Notes under the pieces: model-generated
Seen by the model: only the letters and a program-made list of their open reading frames with translations
Databases searched by the model: none
What the model was told of the DNA's origin: nothing
Part shown: piece by piece, positions 17,457 to 25,402 of the stretch
Numbering within the stretch: the first letter of the stretch is position 1
Layout of the letters: every line of letters begins with the position of its first letter
Translations under genes and position numbers: made by a program
NCBI RefSeq assembly: GCF_017876295.1
Contig: NZ_JAGINT010000002.1
Location: 2,914,001 to 2,978,000, forward strand
Length of the DNA: 64,000 nt
Source of the DNA: Kribbella aluminosa
GTDB taxonomy: Bacteria; Actinomycetota; Actinomycetes; Propionibacteriales; Kribbellaceae
Direction of reading: 5' to 3'

Positions 17457-18997
17457 CCCACGCCGAGGAGCCGGCCCGCTACACCTGGGAGCAGATCCAG
17501 CAGAAGTTCACCTGCCCGGCGTGGTTCGCCGAGGCTCGCTTCGGGATCTGGGTCCATTGGGGTGCACAGACTCAGCCTGCTGAAGGCGGCGGCTGGTACG
17601 GGCGGCACATGTATATGGAGGACGTCGGTGATCAGACCTGGGGTGCGGACGCGTATTCGTACCACCTGAAGACCTACGGGCACCCGTCGGAGAAGGGGTT
17701 CAAGGACGTCATCCACGAGTGGAAGGCGGAGAATCTCGACGCAGACGCCCTGCTCGAGTACTTCGCGGGTCTGGGTGCAAGGTACTTCGTCGCGCTGGCG
17801 AACCATCATGACCATTTCGACAACTTCGACTCGACCTATCAGCCCTGGAACTCAGTCAACGTCGGACCGAAACGGGACCTGATCGCGGAGTTCGCGGCGG
17901 CCAGCCGCCGGATCGGGATGCCGTTCGGGATCAGCTCGCACGACGACCGCATGCTGATGTTCTACGAACACGCCTTCGGTGCCGACTCGTCCGGCCCCAA
18001 GGCAGGCGTGCCGTACGACGGCAACCTGACGGCGGCGGACGGGGCCGGCACCTGGTGGGAGGGGCTTGATCCGGCTGACCTGTACGGGCCGCCACCTGCG
18101 CGCCGTACTGCGGACTGGGTTGCCGACATGCAGCACAAGTGGGAACTGCGGCTCAAGGAACTGATCGAGAAGGCCCGCCCGGACATGTTGTGGTTCGACG
18201 GGCACGGATTCCCCTACGGCGAGCACGGCAAGGAAGTCTGCCGGGCGTTCTACTCCGGCCGCCTGACCCGAACGGGCGAACTCGACGGGGTGGTCGTCGC
18301 GAAGATTCCGGGCGACCGGGCGATCGTGCAGGACGTCGAGCGCGGTGCCGCGGAGGACCTCCAGCCGGACGTGTGGCAGGGCACCTCGACGTTCACCTCG
18401 TGGTTCCTCAAGACCGACAAGGCGATCAAGCACGACGCGCGAACCCTGATCGAGATGCTGGTCGACATCGTCAGCAAGAACGGCAACTTCCTGCTCAACG
18501 TCGAGCTGACCCCGGACGGCCGGGTGCCCGATGATCACCGGCCGATCCTGGATGGGCTGGGTGAGTGGCTCGCGATCCACGGCGAGGCGATTTTCGCCAC
18601 CAAGCCGTGGCATGTCTACGGCGACAACCTGGCCTCCGATCGATCCGCCCGAACCGTGGACGAGGCCGATCTCGCCGGGGCGGAGGAGCACCCGTCCGGG
18701 CACTTCATCGAGCGCACGCTGGCCAGCCCGCCGTACCCGAGCGACGAGGTCCGTTTCACCACGCGCGACGGACATCTGTACGTCTTCGTGCTCAACCCGC
18801 GACCAGGTGAGATCGTTCTGCCCCAGCTCGGTACGGGCTCATCGATCGGGCTGGCCGGACCTGCGGCGGCGAGGTTGATCGGTAGCGACGCACCGGTGCA
18901 TCACTCGGTCGGCGAGCAGGGACTGTCCCTCGAGATACCGCACAGCCGGCCGAGCCTCTACACAGCTGTTTTCGACCTGACATTCCGTACGACTTAG
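17453..18997 (+). CDS. GH29 alpha-L-fucosidase (intact copy)
   Basis: 514 aa without a signal peptide, so likely cytoplasmic. FGIWVHWG (~30-37), a His-His-Asp cluster at 118-120 and the nucleophile motif LWFDG (Asp 249) fit GH29, which removes alpha-L-fucose with retention; a C-terminal beta-sandwich follows from ~360. GTG 17453 overlaps the binding-protein stop (GTGA), giving translational coupling. Two shortened relatives lie at 8428 and 21747. A weak point is that the GH29 acid/base residue is not conserved enough to place by eye. Confidence 0.85.
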   Translation: MTHAEEPARYTWEQIQQKFTCPAWFAEARFGIWVHWGAQTQPAEGGGWYGRHMYMEDVGDQTWGADAYSYHLKTYGHPSEKGFKDVIHEWKAENLDADALLEYFAGLGARYFVALANHHDHFDNFDSTYQPWNSVNVGPKRDLIAEFAAASRRIGMPFGISSHDDRMLMFYEHAFGADSSGPKAGVPYDGNLTAADGAGTWWEGLDPADLYGPPPARRTADWVADMQHKWELRLKELIEKARPDMLWFDGHGFPYGEHGKEVCRAFYSGRLTRTGELDGVVVAKIPGDRAIVQDVERGAAEDLQPDVWQGTSTFTSWFLKTDKAIKHDARTLIEMLVDIVSKNGNFLLNVELTPDGRVPDDHRPILDGLGEWLAIHGEAIFATKPWHVYGDNLASDRSARTVDEADLAGAEEHPSGHFIERTLASPPYPSDEVRFTTRDGHLYVFVLNPRPGEIVLPQLGTGSSIGLAGPAAARLIGSDAPVHHSVGEQGLSLEIPHSRPSLYTAVFDLTFRTT

Positions 18998-19027
18998 TGG
19001 TCCGCTCCCGACCGAAGGAGAAATCCT

Positions 19028-19189
19028 ACGGCCCAGGAGTACACCGGCGCCGGATTCACCTTGCCGATGTTCTACGATCCGCCGCAGTTCAACGCGCCGC
19101 TGATCGCCAGCCTTCCGGCGCATTCGACCTGGGGTCTCGCCAACGCACCGCACGCCGGCCCGATGGACCGGGCTCCGCAGCCCGGCTGA
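19028..19189 (+). pseudogene. Remnant of the Tat-exported protein family (copy 2)
   Basis: A short frame, starting at an ACG eight bases after GAAGGAG, encodes YTGAGFTLPMFYDPPQFNA followed by LIASLPAHSTWGLANA. This matches the region ESGFTAPTFYGGAPGYASDL of the intact paralogue at 22180. The signal peptide, the whole catalytic body and the C-terminus are gone; a TGA at 19187-19189 ends the frame. The order GH29, Tat protein, SGNH is the same as in copy 3. Confidence 0.65.
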
Positions 19190-19480
19190 GTACGTCGGGG
19201 ACGACGGGTGGACCAGGTTTCGTACCGGGCGGTCGACGAACCAGGGCTGGACCACGACCTGGCACTCGACCCGCGTGGTCAAATCTCGACCTGGTCCGCT
19301 GGGACCCTGATGACGAGCGGCTGGAGCTGGTTGCGCGAAGCAACGGCTGGGACGCGTCCGCATTTGGTCTGGGCGGTGAGTGCCACCTTGATCTGATTGC
19401 GGCCAGGGTTGTCCGGGATGAGCCGGCGAGCTACCTCGGCTCCACCATTTCCGGCCGCAGCCGACAGATGGGAGACCCGG
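19190..19480 (+). pseudogene. Remnant of an SGNH hydrolase gene (copy 2)
   Basis: Sequence reads DDGWTRF and LDPRG, then, in another frame, NLDLVRWDPDD directly joined to LVARSNGWDASAFGLGGECH and LDLIAARVVRDEP. These match the start and the block II region of the intact SGNH at 9338, with the first 150-residue domain, the catalytic serine block and everything after block III missing. Frame changes and internal loss are both visible. The stop of the opposing alpha/beta hydrolase abuts the remnant. Confidence 0.65.
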
Positions 19481-19483
19481 AGG

Positions 19484-20308
19484 TCAGCTGGTGTGGTTGC
19501 GGCGTGCTGACTCGAAGAACTCACTTACGACGGTGGGACCGCCGTGGGCGTCGTCGATACTGTGCGGATGGTGGTCGGCGCCAGGGCGAATGATGCTCGT
19601 CGACGGGCCACCGAGGGCGGCGTATCTGGAGACGAGAACCTCTGAGTTCTCCTCCGCGGGAACGACCTGGTCGGAATCGCCGTAGACGACCAGGAGCGGG
19701 ATCCGGGCTGTGGCGAGCGGGGCGAGCTTGCTGATCGGGCTGGCCGCCGCAAGGGCGTCCGAATCGTCCGGGCCGAAGCCGAACACGTTCAGCATCTCCT
19801 GCCATTGCTCTGGTGCGCCGGTGCCCCGGCCGTATCCGTGCGGCCGCCCGCCAGGCCAGCTGCGCAGATCGCACACGGCGTTGTCGAGGTAGATCGCGCT
19901 GACGCACTCCGGGTGATCCGACGCCCATGCGATCGCATACAGGCCGCCGCGGCTCAGGGCGATCAGCCCGGGTCGCGGATGGAAGCCGAACTCGTCCACC
20001 AGGGTCCGGTACGCCGACCACCAGGCAGCCATCGACACCGGATCGCCGTACCGATCCGGCACGTCGACCTGGACAAGGTGCCACCCTGCGTCCAGTAGGG
20101 CTCGGTCGGCGTCGTCGAAGGCACCGAGGAACTCCGCACGCCAGATCCACGGCAATCCGCATGCAGGTGGTGTACCGCTCGAAGGAGTGACGACTCGGAC
20201 GCAGGTACCTCCGACGGTGGACGCATACATCGGATACCGGTCCTGGTAAGTGCCGGCGGGCGCCATCCCCGGGTCCAAGGACGGCAGATGAGTTGCTTGA
20301 TCTGACAT
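19484..20308 (-). CDS. Alpha/beta-hydrolase, possible esterase or peptidase-like
   Basis: 274 aa, cytoplasmic. The nucleophile elbow is ALSRGG (Ser ~119), the acid is in YGDSDQVVP and the histidine in GADHHPHS, so a complete Ser-Asp-His triad is visible. The strand before the elbow (GWHLVQVDVPDRYGDP) fits proline-iminopeptidase or carbohydrate-esterase-like hydrolases; I cannot choose the substrate. It follows the ROK gene by 27 bp on the same strand and is probably co-transcribed and induced with it. Confidence 0.75.
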   Translation of the reverse strand: MSDQATHLPSLDPGMAPAGTYQDRYPMYASTVGGTCVRVVTPSSGTPPACGLPWIWRAEFLGAFDDADRALLDAGWHLVQVDVPDRYGDPVSMAAWWSAYRTLVDEFGFHPRPGLIALSRGGLYAIAWASDHPECVSAIYLDNAVCDLRSWPGGRPHGYGRGTGAPEQWQEMLNVFGFGPDDSDALAAASPISKLAPLATARIPLLVVYGDSDQVVPAEENSEVLVSRYAALGGPSTSIIRPGADHHPHSIDDAHGGPTVVSEFFESARRNHTS

Positions 20309-20335
20309 CTTCCCACTTCCTGTTGCGTCTGTCCG

Positions 20336-21556
20336 CTAGCCCGTAGAGGGACTGCGATCGCCATCGCTGCCCCAGAGCAGCAGGCGGCCCTGTTCCTTGG
20401 CGACGCGCAGACCGCCGGCGAGAGCGGCATCGCGCCAGTCGGTGAAGCGTGGCGCGACGACACGCGAGTCGAGGGGTGAGCAGTCCCGCAGCTGCGCCTC
20501 GACCCGCGCGGCGAGATGGGCGCCACCGGCAACGCCGGTCTCGCCGTGCAGGACGAAGAGGCCCGGATCCATGACGGAGGAGATCGCAGCCAGGCCGACC
20601 GCGATGCGACGGGCGACCTCGTCGAGGAATGCGTCCGCCTCTGGGGTTTGTCCGCGCATTGCCTGGGTCAGCATCGTCTTGATGGAACGGCTGGTGAGGC
20701 CGTACTGCGTTCGGCCGAGGTCGCGCAGTGCGCGGGAGCCGGCCAGAGTCTGGAAGTCGCCACGGAAGCCATCCGGTGCGGACGGGATTCGGTCAACCGG
20801 GGGCACCGGCGCACCGGGCACGGGCATGTAGCCGATCTGGCCGGCAGCGCCGCTTGCACCGAGGTACGGGCGGCCGTTGTCGATCACAGTCAAGCCGAGG
20901 CCGACTCCCAGCCAGACCAGGGCGTACTGGGTGTCCGGGGGAACGTCCAGGAACTGCTGCTCCGCGAGTGCGACGAGTCGAACCCCGGTCACGAGTTCGA
21001 CCGGCCCGGCGATCAACTCCCGCAACGGGTCCAACATGCCGGATCGCCATTCCGGCAGGTCCCAGGAGAAGCCGAGATCGCCGGTCGCACGATCGATGAT
21101 GCCGGGCAGGCCGACGACCGTGTGGACCGGTGTCTCGCCGGACCGTCCGGCTGCGGCGATAACCTCACGGACGAGACCGGCGATCTGCTCAGGCAGGGGA
21201 GTGTCGTCCTGTGCACGGCTGAGGGTGTGCCGTGGACCGCCGGCGACGTCGATGACAGTTGCCCACAACTCGTTGTCCCGGACGTCTGCCGCGGCTACCA
21301 GATGGTTGCCGGTGCGTAATCCGTACAGAACGGGACGTGGGCCGGGGCGGACGGCCTCGACCTGTCCGAGCTCCTCGATCAGGCCGCTGTCAGTGAGGCG
21401 GCGGACGAGATCGATGACGGTTGGCTGAGCCAATCCGGTGATCTCCCGCAGTTGCGTTCGGGTCAGCGGTCCCTGGTCGGCGAGCAGGTCGAGTGCGACC
21501 CGGTCGTTGATCTGCCGCGCCATCCGCGGATCGCCGCGTCCGACAGTTCTGGTCAT
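20336..21556 (-). CDS. ROK-family transcriptional regulator (copy 2)
   Basis: 406 aa. The winged helix is at ~10-55 (LDLLADQGPLTRTQLREITG region) and the ROK domain starts near 85. I chose ATG 21556 over the longer frame to 21595 because GAAGGAGGG lies directly upstream. Its promoter region is shared with the divergent GH29 remnant and holds one of the GTAG-N5/6-CTAC sites, so this protein is my first candidate for the regulator of that motif. A frameshifted piece of a close relative lies at 24825-24990. Confidence 0.88.
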   Translation of the reverse strand: MTRTVGRGDPRMARQINDRVALDLLADQGPLTRTQLREITGLAQPTVIDLVRRLTDSGLIEELGQVEAVRPGPRPVLYGLRTGNHLVAAADVRDNELWATVIDVAGGPRHTLSRAQDDTPLPEQIAGLVREVIAAAGRSGETPVHTVVGLPGIIDRATGDLGFSWDLPEWRSGMLDPLRELIAGPVELVTGVRLVALAEQQFLDVPPDTQYALVWLGVGLGLTVIDNGRPYLGASGAAGQIGYMPVPGAPVPPVDRIPSAPDGFRGDFQTLAGSRALRDLGRTQYGLTSRSIKTMLTQAMRGQTPEADAFLDEVARRIAVGLAAISSVMDPGLFVLHGETGVAGGAHLAARVEAQLRDCSPLDSRVVAPRFTDWRDAALAGGLRVAKEQGRLLLWGSDGDRSPSTG

Positions 21557-21653
21557 CGTTCCCTCCTTCGGTCTTGACGACACCCTACGCAACATCTGCG
21601 CGGAAGTGGGCCAGAGGCGGACGCGTCACACACGTTTGTACGGAACTCCGCCA

Positions 21654-21682
21654 TTGACTAGTAGGATGCCGACTGATTAACT
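21654..21682 (+). promoter_or_regulatory. Promoter TTGACT-N17-TTAACT with operator-like TAGTAGG inside
   Basis: TTGACT at 21654-21659 and TTAACT at 21677-21682 are 17 bp apart. TAGTAGG (21659-21665) followed by GCCGAC lies between them, the same arrangement as at 31972-32000 and 37821-37848. It would drive the copy-3 genes and overlaps the region that must also serve the divergent ROK gene. Confidence 0.55.
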
Positions 21683-21746
21683 CTCGTCTCGACCGATCGC
21701 GAGCGTCAACGGCCTACGACCGACCACGGAGACGAGGAGTTGGGTC

Positions 21747-22010
21747 ATGACTGCGGACTCCAGCACAACGGAAGCCACCGAGTCACCGACCTGGTCGAAG
21801 ATCCAGCAGAGATTCAGGTGTCCTGCCTGGTTCGTGCATGTCCGGGGAGCGGGAGCCTCCTGCTACCACCAGAAGACGTACGGCCACCTGTCGTCGTGCG
21901 GCTTCAAGGATGTGACGCCCGCCTGTGACGACCGGCGTCCGCGCACCGACCGAAGAAGATCTCTCAGAACTGGCGATGGCGCCACCGCGGGCCAGCTCCG
22001 GGTGTGCTGA
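21747..22010 (+). pseudogene. Second GH29 fucosidase remnant (copy 3)
   Basis: 87 residues. SPTWSKIQQRFRCPAWF matches residues ~10-25 of the intact GH29, then the frame jumps, without shifting, to GAGASCYHQKTYGHLSSCGF and KDV, matching ~64-86. About 38 residues including FGIWVHWG are missing, and homology ends after ~86. GAGGAG precedes ATG 21747, so the promoter and ribosome site survive although the enzyme does not. The following 170 bp to the next start hold no recognised gene. Confidence 0.7.
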
Positions 22011-22179
22011 GCTGCGGCGCAACCAGTGTGCGGGAATGGCCGGTTCCCGGCCCATCGGTTGACGATCTGCAGGCCGACGACACGATGCTTTGGCACGACC
22101 GGCGGCGTGGTTCGGACCCCGCCGTCATCGCCCCAGCAGGATCCAGCAACTGGAATCAAATTCGTCAAGGAGGACCGCA

Positions 22180-23712
22180 ATGCCCCCTTCGAAAGATGTG
22201 AGTCGTCGTACGCTTCTTCAGATTGTCGGCGCCGGTACCGCGGCCGCGGTGACCGGTGTGACGCCGCTACGCGCTATGGCGGGTGCGGCTGCTGATCCGC
22301 TGACGCACGCCGACCGGGTGTTCCTCACCTCTGGCCTGCACCATGGATCCTGGAACCGCTCGGGGCCGAGTGACGGCTGGGACCCGACGCCTCAGCGGTA
22401 CGTCGAGTCCGGCTTCACCGCCCCGACGTTCTACGGTGGCGCCCCGGGCTATGCGTCTGACTTGATGGCAGGCCTGCCCGGCTATCACTGGTCGAGCGCT
22501 GGGGACCCTGGCGGCAACGGTGGACTGCACCAGCCGCCGCCCGCCGGTACGCCCATCTTGACGGGCGACCGCGCGCTGAACGCCGATCGGCTGTTCAGCG
22601 TCTCCGTCGGTGACGAGAACGACTACACCGCTGAGCATCTGTCGTGGTGGACCGAGTACTTCTCCCGCCTACGCGTCGAAGCCCCCAACGCGATCCTGCA
22701 CAACAACCAGTGGGGTGGCCAGTGGACCGACGCGCAACTGCGCACGTACATCCAGACCTGTCACCCCGACCTGCTGACATTCGACAACTACTACTTCTGG
22801 GGGAATCCGCAGTTCGCGGGTGGCAGCGTCACGCCCCTCTACAATTACACCGCGCGTTACCGGAGTCGTGCGCTGGAAGGTCAGGACGGTGCGGGGACGG
22901 CGCCGCTCGCCTTCGGCCAGTACACCTGTGGATTCCGGCTTCCGCTGACTTCCTCGTCGCCGGGCTACGAGCGGAAGTACATCACGTCCGAGTCCCAGCT
23001 CAAGGTCGTGTCTGGAGTCACTTGGGCGATGGGTGGGCGCTGGCAGACGCTGTTCCGCTGGGAGCTCGACGCCACCAACCCGCCAGATTGGCCGGAGAGC
23101 GACGGGCTGTTCCTCAACTACGCCGACACCACCCCGTCGCCGCAGTTCTACCAGTTCCAGAAGCTGAATGCGGAGATGCGCGCATTCTCGCCGTACCTGG
23201 TCCGGCTGCGGACGAAGGCGATCGCGGTACGACGTGGCAAGACAGCTGCCGGAGCCACCAATCCCGCATCGAACGTCGGCGATTTCAGCGCCGCGACCGA
23301 CGCGGGCAGCTGGGTCAACGACATCACCGCAGTGAACACCGGGATCGCGAACAATCACCAGCCCGGCGACGTGTTCTTTGGTTCGTTCCGCACAGTCCCC
23401 GGGCTGACGAGCGCGGAGATCGGAAGCTACCTGCCCGGTCCGGACGCGCGGGCGTTCATGCTGGTCAACGCGCTGACCGCCAGCAACACCGACGGCACCA
23501 GCTACACCGGCACAGGCGGACGTGGCGTGGACTGCTCGCAGCGAATCACGGTCACGCTGAACACCGCGAAAGCCGGCAGCTACGTACTCAACCGCGTCAA
23601 TCGCCTCGATGGAACGCTCGTGCCTGTGCCGTTGACGCAGGTCAGTACCGGCGTACACAGGTTCGACATCGACGTCTGGGGTGGCGACGCACACCTGTTC
23701 ATCTGGAGCTGA
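22180..23712 (+). CDS. Uncharacterised Tat-exported protein, possible new glycoside hydrolase (copy 3)
   Basis: 510 aa, paralogue of the protein at 11723. Strong AAGGAGG seven bases before ATG 22180. Twin-arginine signal SRRTLLQIVGAGTAAAVTG. Shared blocks: NAILHNNQWGGQWTDAQLRT, CHPDLLTFDNYYF, GSVTPLYNYTARYRSRALEG, YITSESQLKVV-WAMGGRW and the end DAHLFIWS. The invariant Asp/Glu residues in these strand-like blocks are candidate catalytic residues of a TIM-barrel enzyme. I know no named family for it. It is two bases upstream of the SGNH gene and surely co-translated. Confidence 0.6.
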   Translation: MPPSKDVSRRTLLQIVGAGTAAAVTGVTPLRAMAGAAADPLTHADRVFLTSGLHHGSWNRSGPSDGWDPTPQRYVESGFTAPTFYGGAPGYASDLMAGLPGYHWSSAGDPGGNGGLHQPPPAGTPILTGDRALNADRLFSVSVGDENDYTAEHLSWWTEYFSRLRVEAPNAILHNNQWGGQWTDAQLRTYIQTCHPDLLTFDNYYFWGNPQFAGGSVTPLYNYTARYRSRALEGQDGAGTAPLAFGQYTCGFRLPLTSSSPGYERKYITSESQLKVVSGVTWAMGGRWQTLFRWELDATNPPDWPESDGLFLNYADTTPSPQFYQFQKLNAEMRAFSPYLVRLRTKAIAVRRGKTAAGATNPASNVGDFSAATDAGSWVNDITAVNTGIANNHQPGDVFFGSFRTVPGLTSAEIGSYLPGPDARAFMLVNALTASNTDGTSYTGTGGRGVDCSQRITVTLNTAKAGSYVLNRVNRLDGTLVPVPLTQVSTGVHRFDIDVWGGDAHLFIWS

Positions 23713-23714
23713 CC

Positions 23715-24767
23715 ATGCCTGTCCAGAATCGATCCGTTGACCTAGACCCAGGTTGGCGCGGATATGCCTACGCCGAGACCGACCCGGACCGCTGGACCAC
23801 GTTCTGGCGGCTCGATCCGCGCCGGGAACCGTTCGAGCTGGCGGATTGGCACTCGTGGCCTCGCAAGGATTGGTCGCATCCCGATGTCCCGCTGTGGGGA
23901 CGGGCGCGTACGCCCGCGGGCATTTGCGGCCGCTGGGATGTCGACGCTCGCGCCGTGGAGCTCGATGTACGAGCAAGTACTGGGGTCGACGGGTCGATGG
24001 GGCAGGTGGACGTCGTCGCCGACGGCGTCATCGTACACCGGCAGCAGATGGAGACCGGCGTACAGCGAGTCCGGGCGGAATTGCCCGAACAAGCCGGGCA
24101 GGTGGAGATCTGGCTGCCCCAGCTTGGCGACGCAGCTGTTCGTGGATTGCGTTTCGCGGGGACGGCGACGCCGGCTCCCCTCGACCGTGTCCAGTGGGCG
24201 ACGTACGGAAGTTCGATCACGCAGTGCGGCGAGGCGGCGGGGCCCGCCGATGCCTGGCCGGCGATCGTGTCGCGACGGCTCGGATGGGGACTGCGCGGGA
24301 TGGGCTTCGGCGGAGAGTGTCACCTCGATCAGGCTGCCCTGCACGAACTCACCAGCAGGCCGTACGACGTGGTGTCGATGTGTTTGGGGATCAACATCTT
24401 CGGCGCCGAGACCTTCAACGGCCGTTCGCTGCCAGGACAAGTCGCGACCTTTGCCGGCGCTGTGGCCCGAGCTCAACCCGACGCCGCGGTCGTCGTGATC
24501 ACCCCGATCGCAGCGTCGGCTGCGAAAGAGGCCGAGCGCAACGGGGTAGGACTCACCTTGGACGACATCAGGATGTGTGTGCGATTGGGAGTGGAGACAG
24601 CCAACCGGACACTCGAGAAGCCGGTGCATCTCATAGCGGGGCCGGACGTCCTCGGTCACGCCGAAACACTTCAATACCTCGGGGATCCTGTCCACCCGAA
24701 TCCCGCGGGCTACCGGCTGATGGGCGAACGCCTCGCCAAGATTCTGCAGGAAATCGCGGCCTGCTGA
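23715..24767 (+). CDS. SGNH/GDSL-type hydrolase (copy 3, intact)
   Basis: 350 aa paralogue of the enzyme at 9338. The N-terminal beta-sandwich (~1-150) is followed by YGSSITQ (nucleophile serine), GFGGECHLD, CLGINIFG and GDPVHPNPAGY, so all four SGNH blocks are kept. No signal peptide. It follows the Tat protein by two bases. The two copies are clearly diverged in their N-terminal domains (for example PRREPFELADWHSWP against PRGENPDLARWHGAD), so the duplication is not recent. Confidence 0.85.
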   Translation: MPVQNRSVDLDPGWRGYAYAETDPDRWTTFWRLDPRREPFELADWHSWPRKDWSHPDVPLWGRARTPAGICGRWDVDARAVELDVRASTGVDGSMGQVDVVADGVIVHRQQMETGVQRVRAELPEQAGQVEIWLPQLGDAAVRGLRFAGTATPAPLDRVQWATYGSSITQCGEAAGPADAWPAIVSRRLGWGLRGMGFGGECHLDQAALHELTSRPYDVVSMCLGINIFGAETFNGRSLPGQVATFAGAVARAQPDAAVVVITPIAASAAKEAERNGVGLTLDDIRMCVRLGVETANRTLEKPVHLIAGPDVLGHAETLQYLGDPVHPNPAGYRLMGERLAKILQEIAAC

Positions 24768-24780
24768 ACCGCACAAGTGT

Positions 24781-24807
24781 CTGCTGGGCCGCATCCCGGC
24801 CCAGCAG
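24781..24807 (+). terminator. Hairpin terminator after the copy-3 SGNH gene
   Basis: Perfect 10-bp stem CTGCTGGGCC (24781-24790) and GGCCCAGCAG (24798-24807) with a 7-nt loop, 13 bases after the SGNH stop codon. It closes the copy-3 operon. Confidence 0.75.
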
Positions 24808-24824
24808 GCGTCATCGAAGCAGGT

Positions 24825-24990
24825 GTGCGGTCACCACGCGGAGCGTCGCGCCAATCCAGGTCCAGCAGGTCCTGCGCCAGTTGCAGGATGCGAGCGCGCC
24901 AGTCCATGAGACCCCAGGAGAATCTGAGATCCCTGGGGCTCGGTCGACGATGCCGGCCAGGCCGATAACACAGTGCACGGCAGGCGGGCC
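24825..24990 (-). pseudogene. Frameshifted fragment of a ROK regulator
   Basis: Minus-strand translation gives PAVHCVIGLAGIVDRAPG and then, one frame over, RDLRFSWGLMDWRARILQLA. These match VHTVVGLPGIIDRATG-DLGFSWDLPEWRSGMLDPLR in the intact ROK at 20336. Only this middle piece of about 55 residues remains, with one frameshift between the two halves. It marks the right edge of the third module copy and is joined directly to the decayed end of the GH101 gene. Confidence 0.7.
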
Positions 24991-24999
24991 AGGTTCTCA

Positions 25000-25402
25000 T
25001 GCTTGGTCAGGCCTCGCGTCAAGGTCCACGGGTTGCTGTTGACTTCGCTGAGCGCGTGCAGCCGGATGTAGTGCGCGGAGACAGGTTTGAAGCGCGCTTC
25101 CTGCTCGGCGGAGGTGTTGGTCCAGGTTCCGGACCCGACCAGGGCCACCACAGGTACTGCCGTCCCGACCGGTGTAGGCCTCGTACGTGGCGACGCGGCC
25201 GTTGGAAGCGCTCTGGCGTGGCAGGTAGAACAGGCATGACGCGGTTCGGTCGCGGCCGAGGTTGAGCTGGATCTCGTGCGGCATCGGTGCGGCGCTGCCG
25301 GACTGCTTGGTGTGCCAGGTTTCCGGGCCGCCGTCGAGGACGTTGGTGGTCGGGGCGTTCTCGACGGCGGTCTCCTCGCTATTCACATAGGCCACCGAGA
25401 TC
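25000..25402 (-). pseudogene. Detached F5/8 type C domain of the GH101 protein
   Basis: Downstream of the GH101 stop, another frame reads DEISVAYVNSEETAVENAPT and NVLDGGPETWHTK, the usual start of an F5/8 type C (CBM32-like) domain, and after a second frameshift near 25155 continues SGTWTNTSAEQEARFKPVSA-HYIRLHALSEVNSNPWT. The linker frame VRPPQDEISVAYV overlaps the GH101 end, so the domain was once the C-terminus of that enzyme. It is now cut off by a frameshift near 25425 and truncated at ~25000. Confidence 0.7.

Noticed and set aside
22644..23714. Long plus-strand frame extending upstream of the copy-3 SGNH gene
   Set aside because: The upstream part overlaps the Tat-protein gene in another frame and is Arg-rich shadow sequence; ATG 23715 fits the paralogue.
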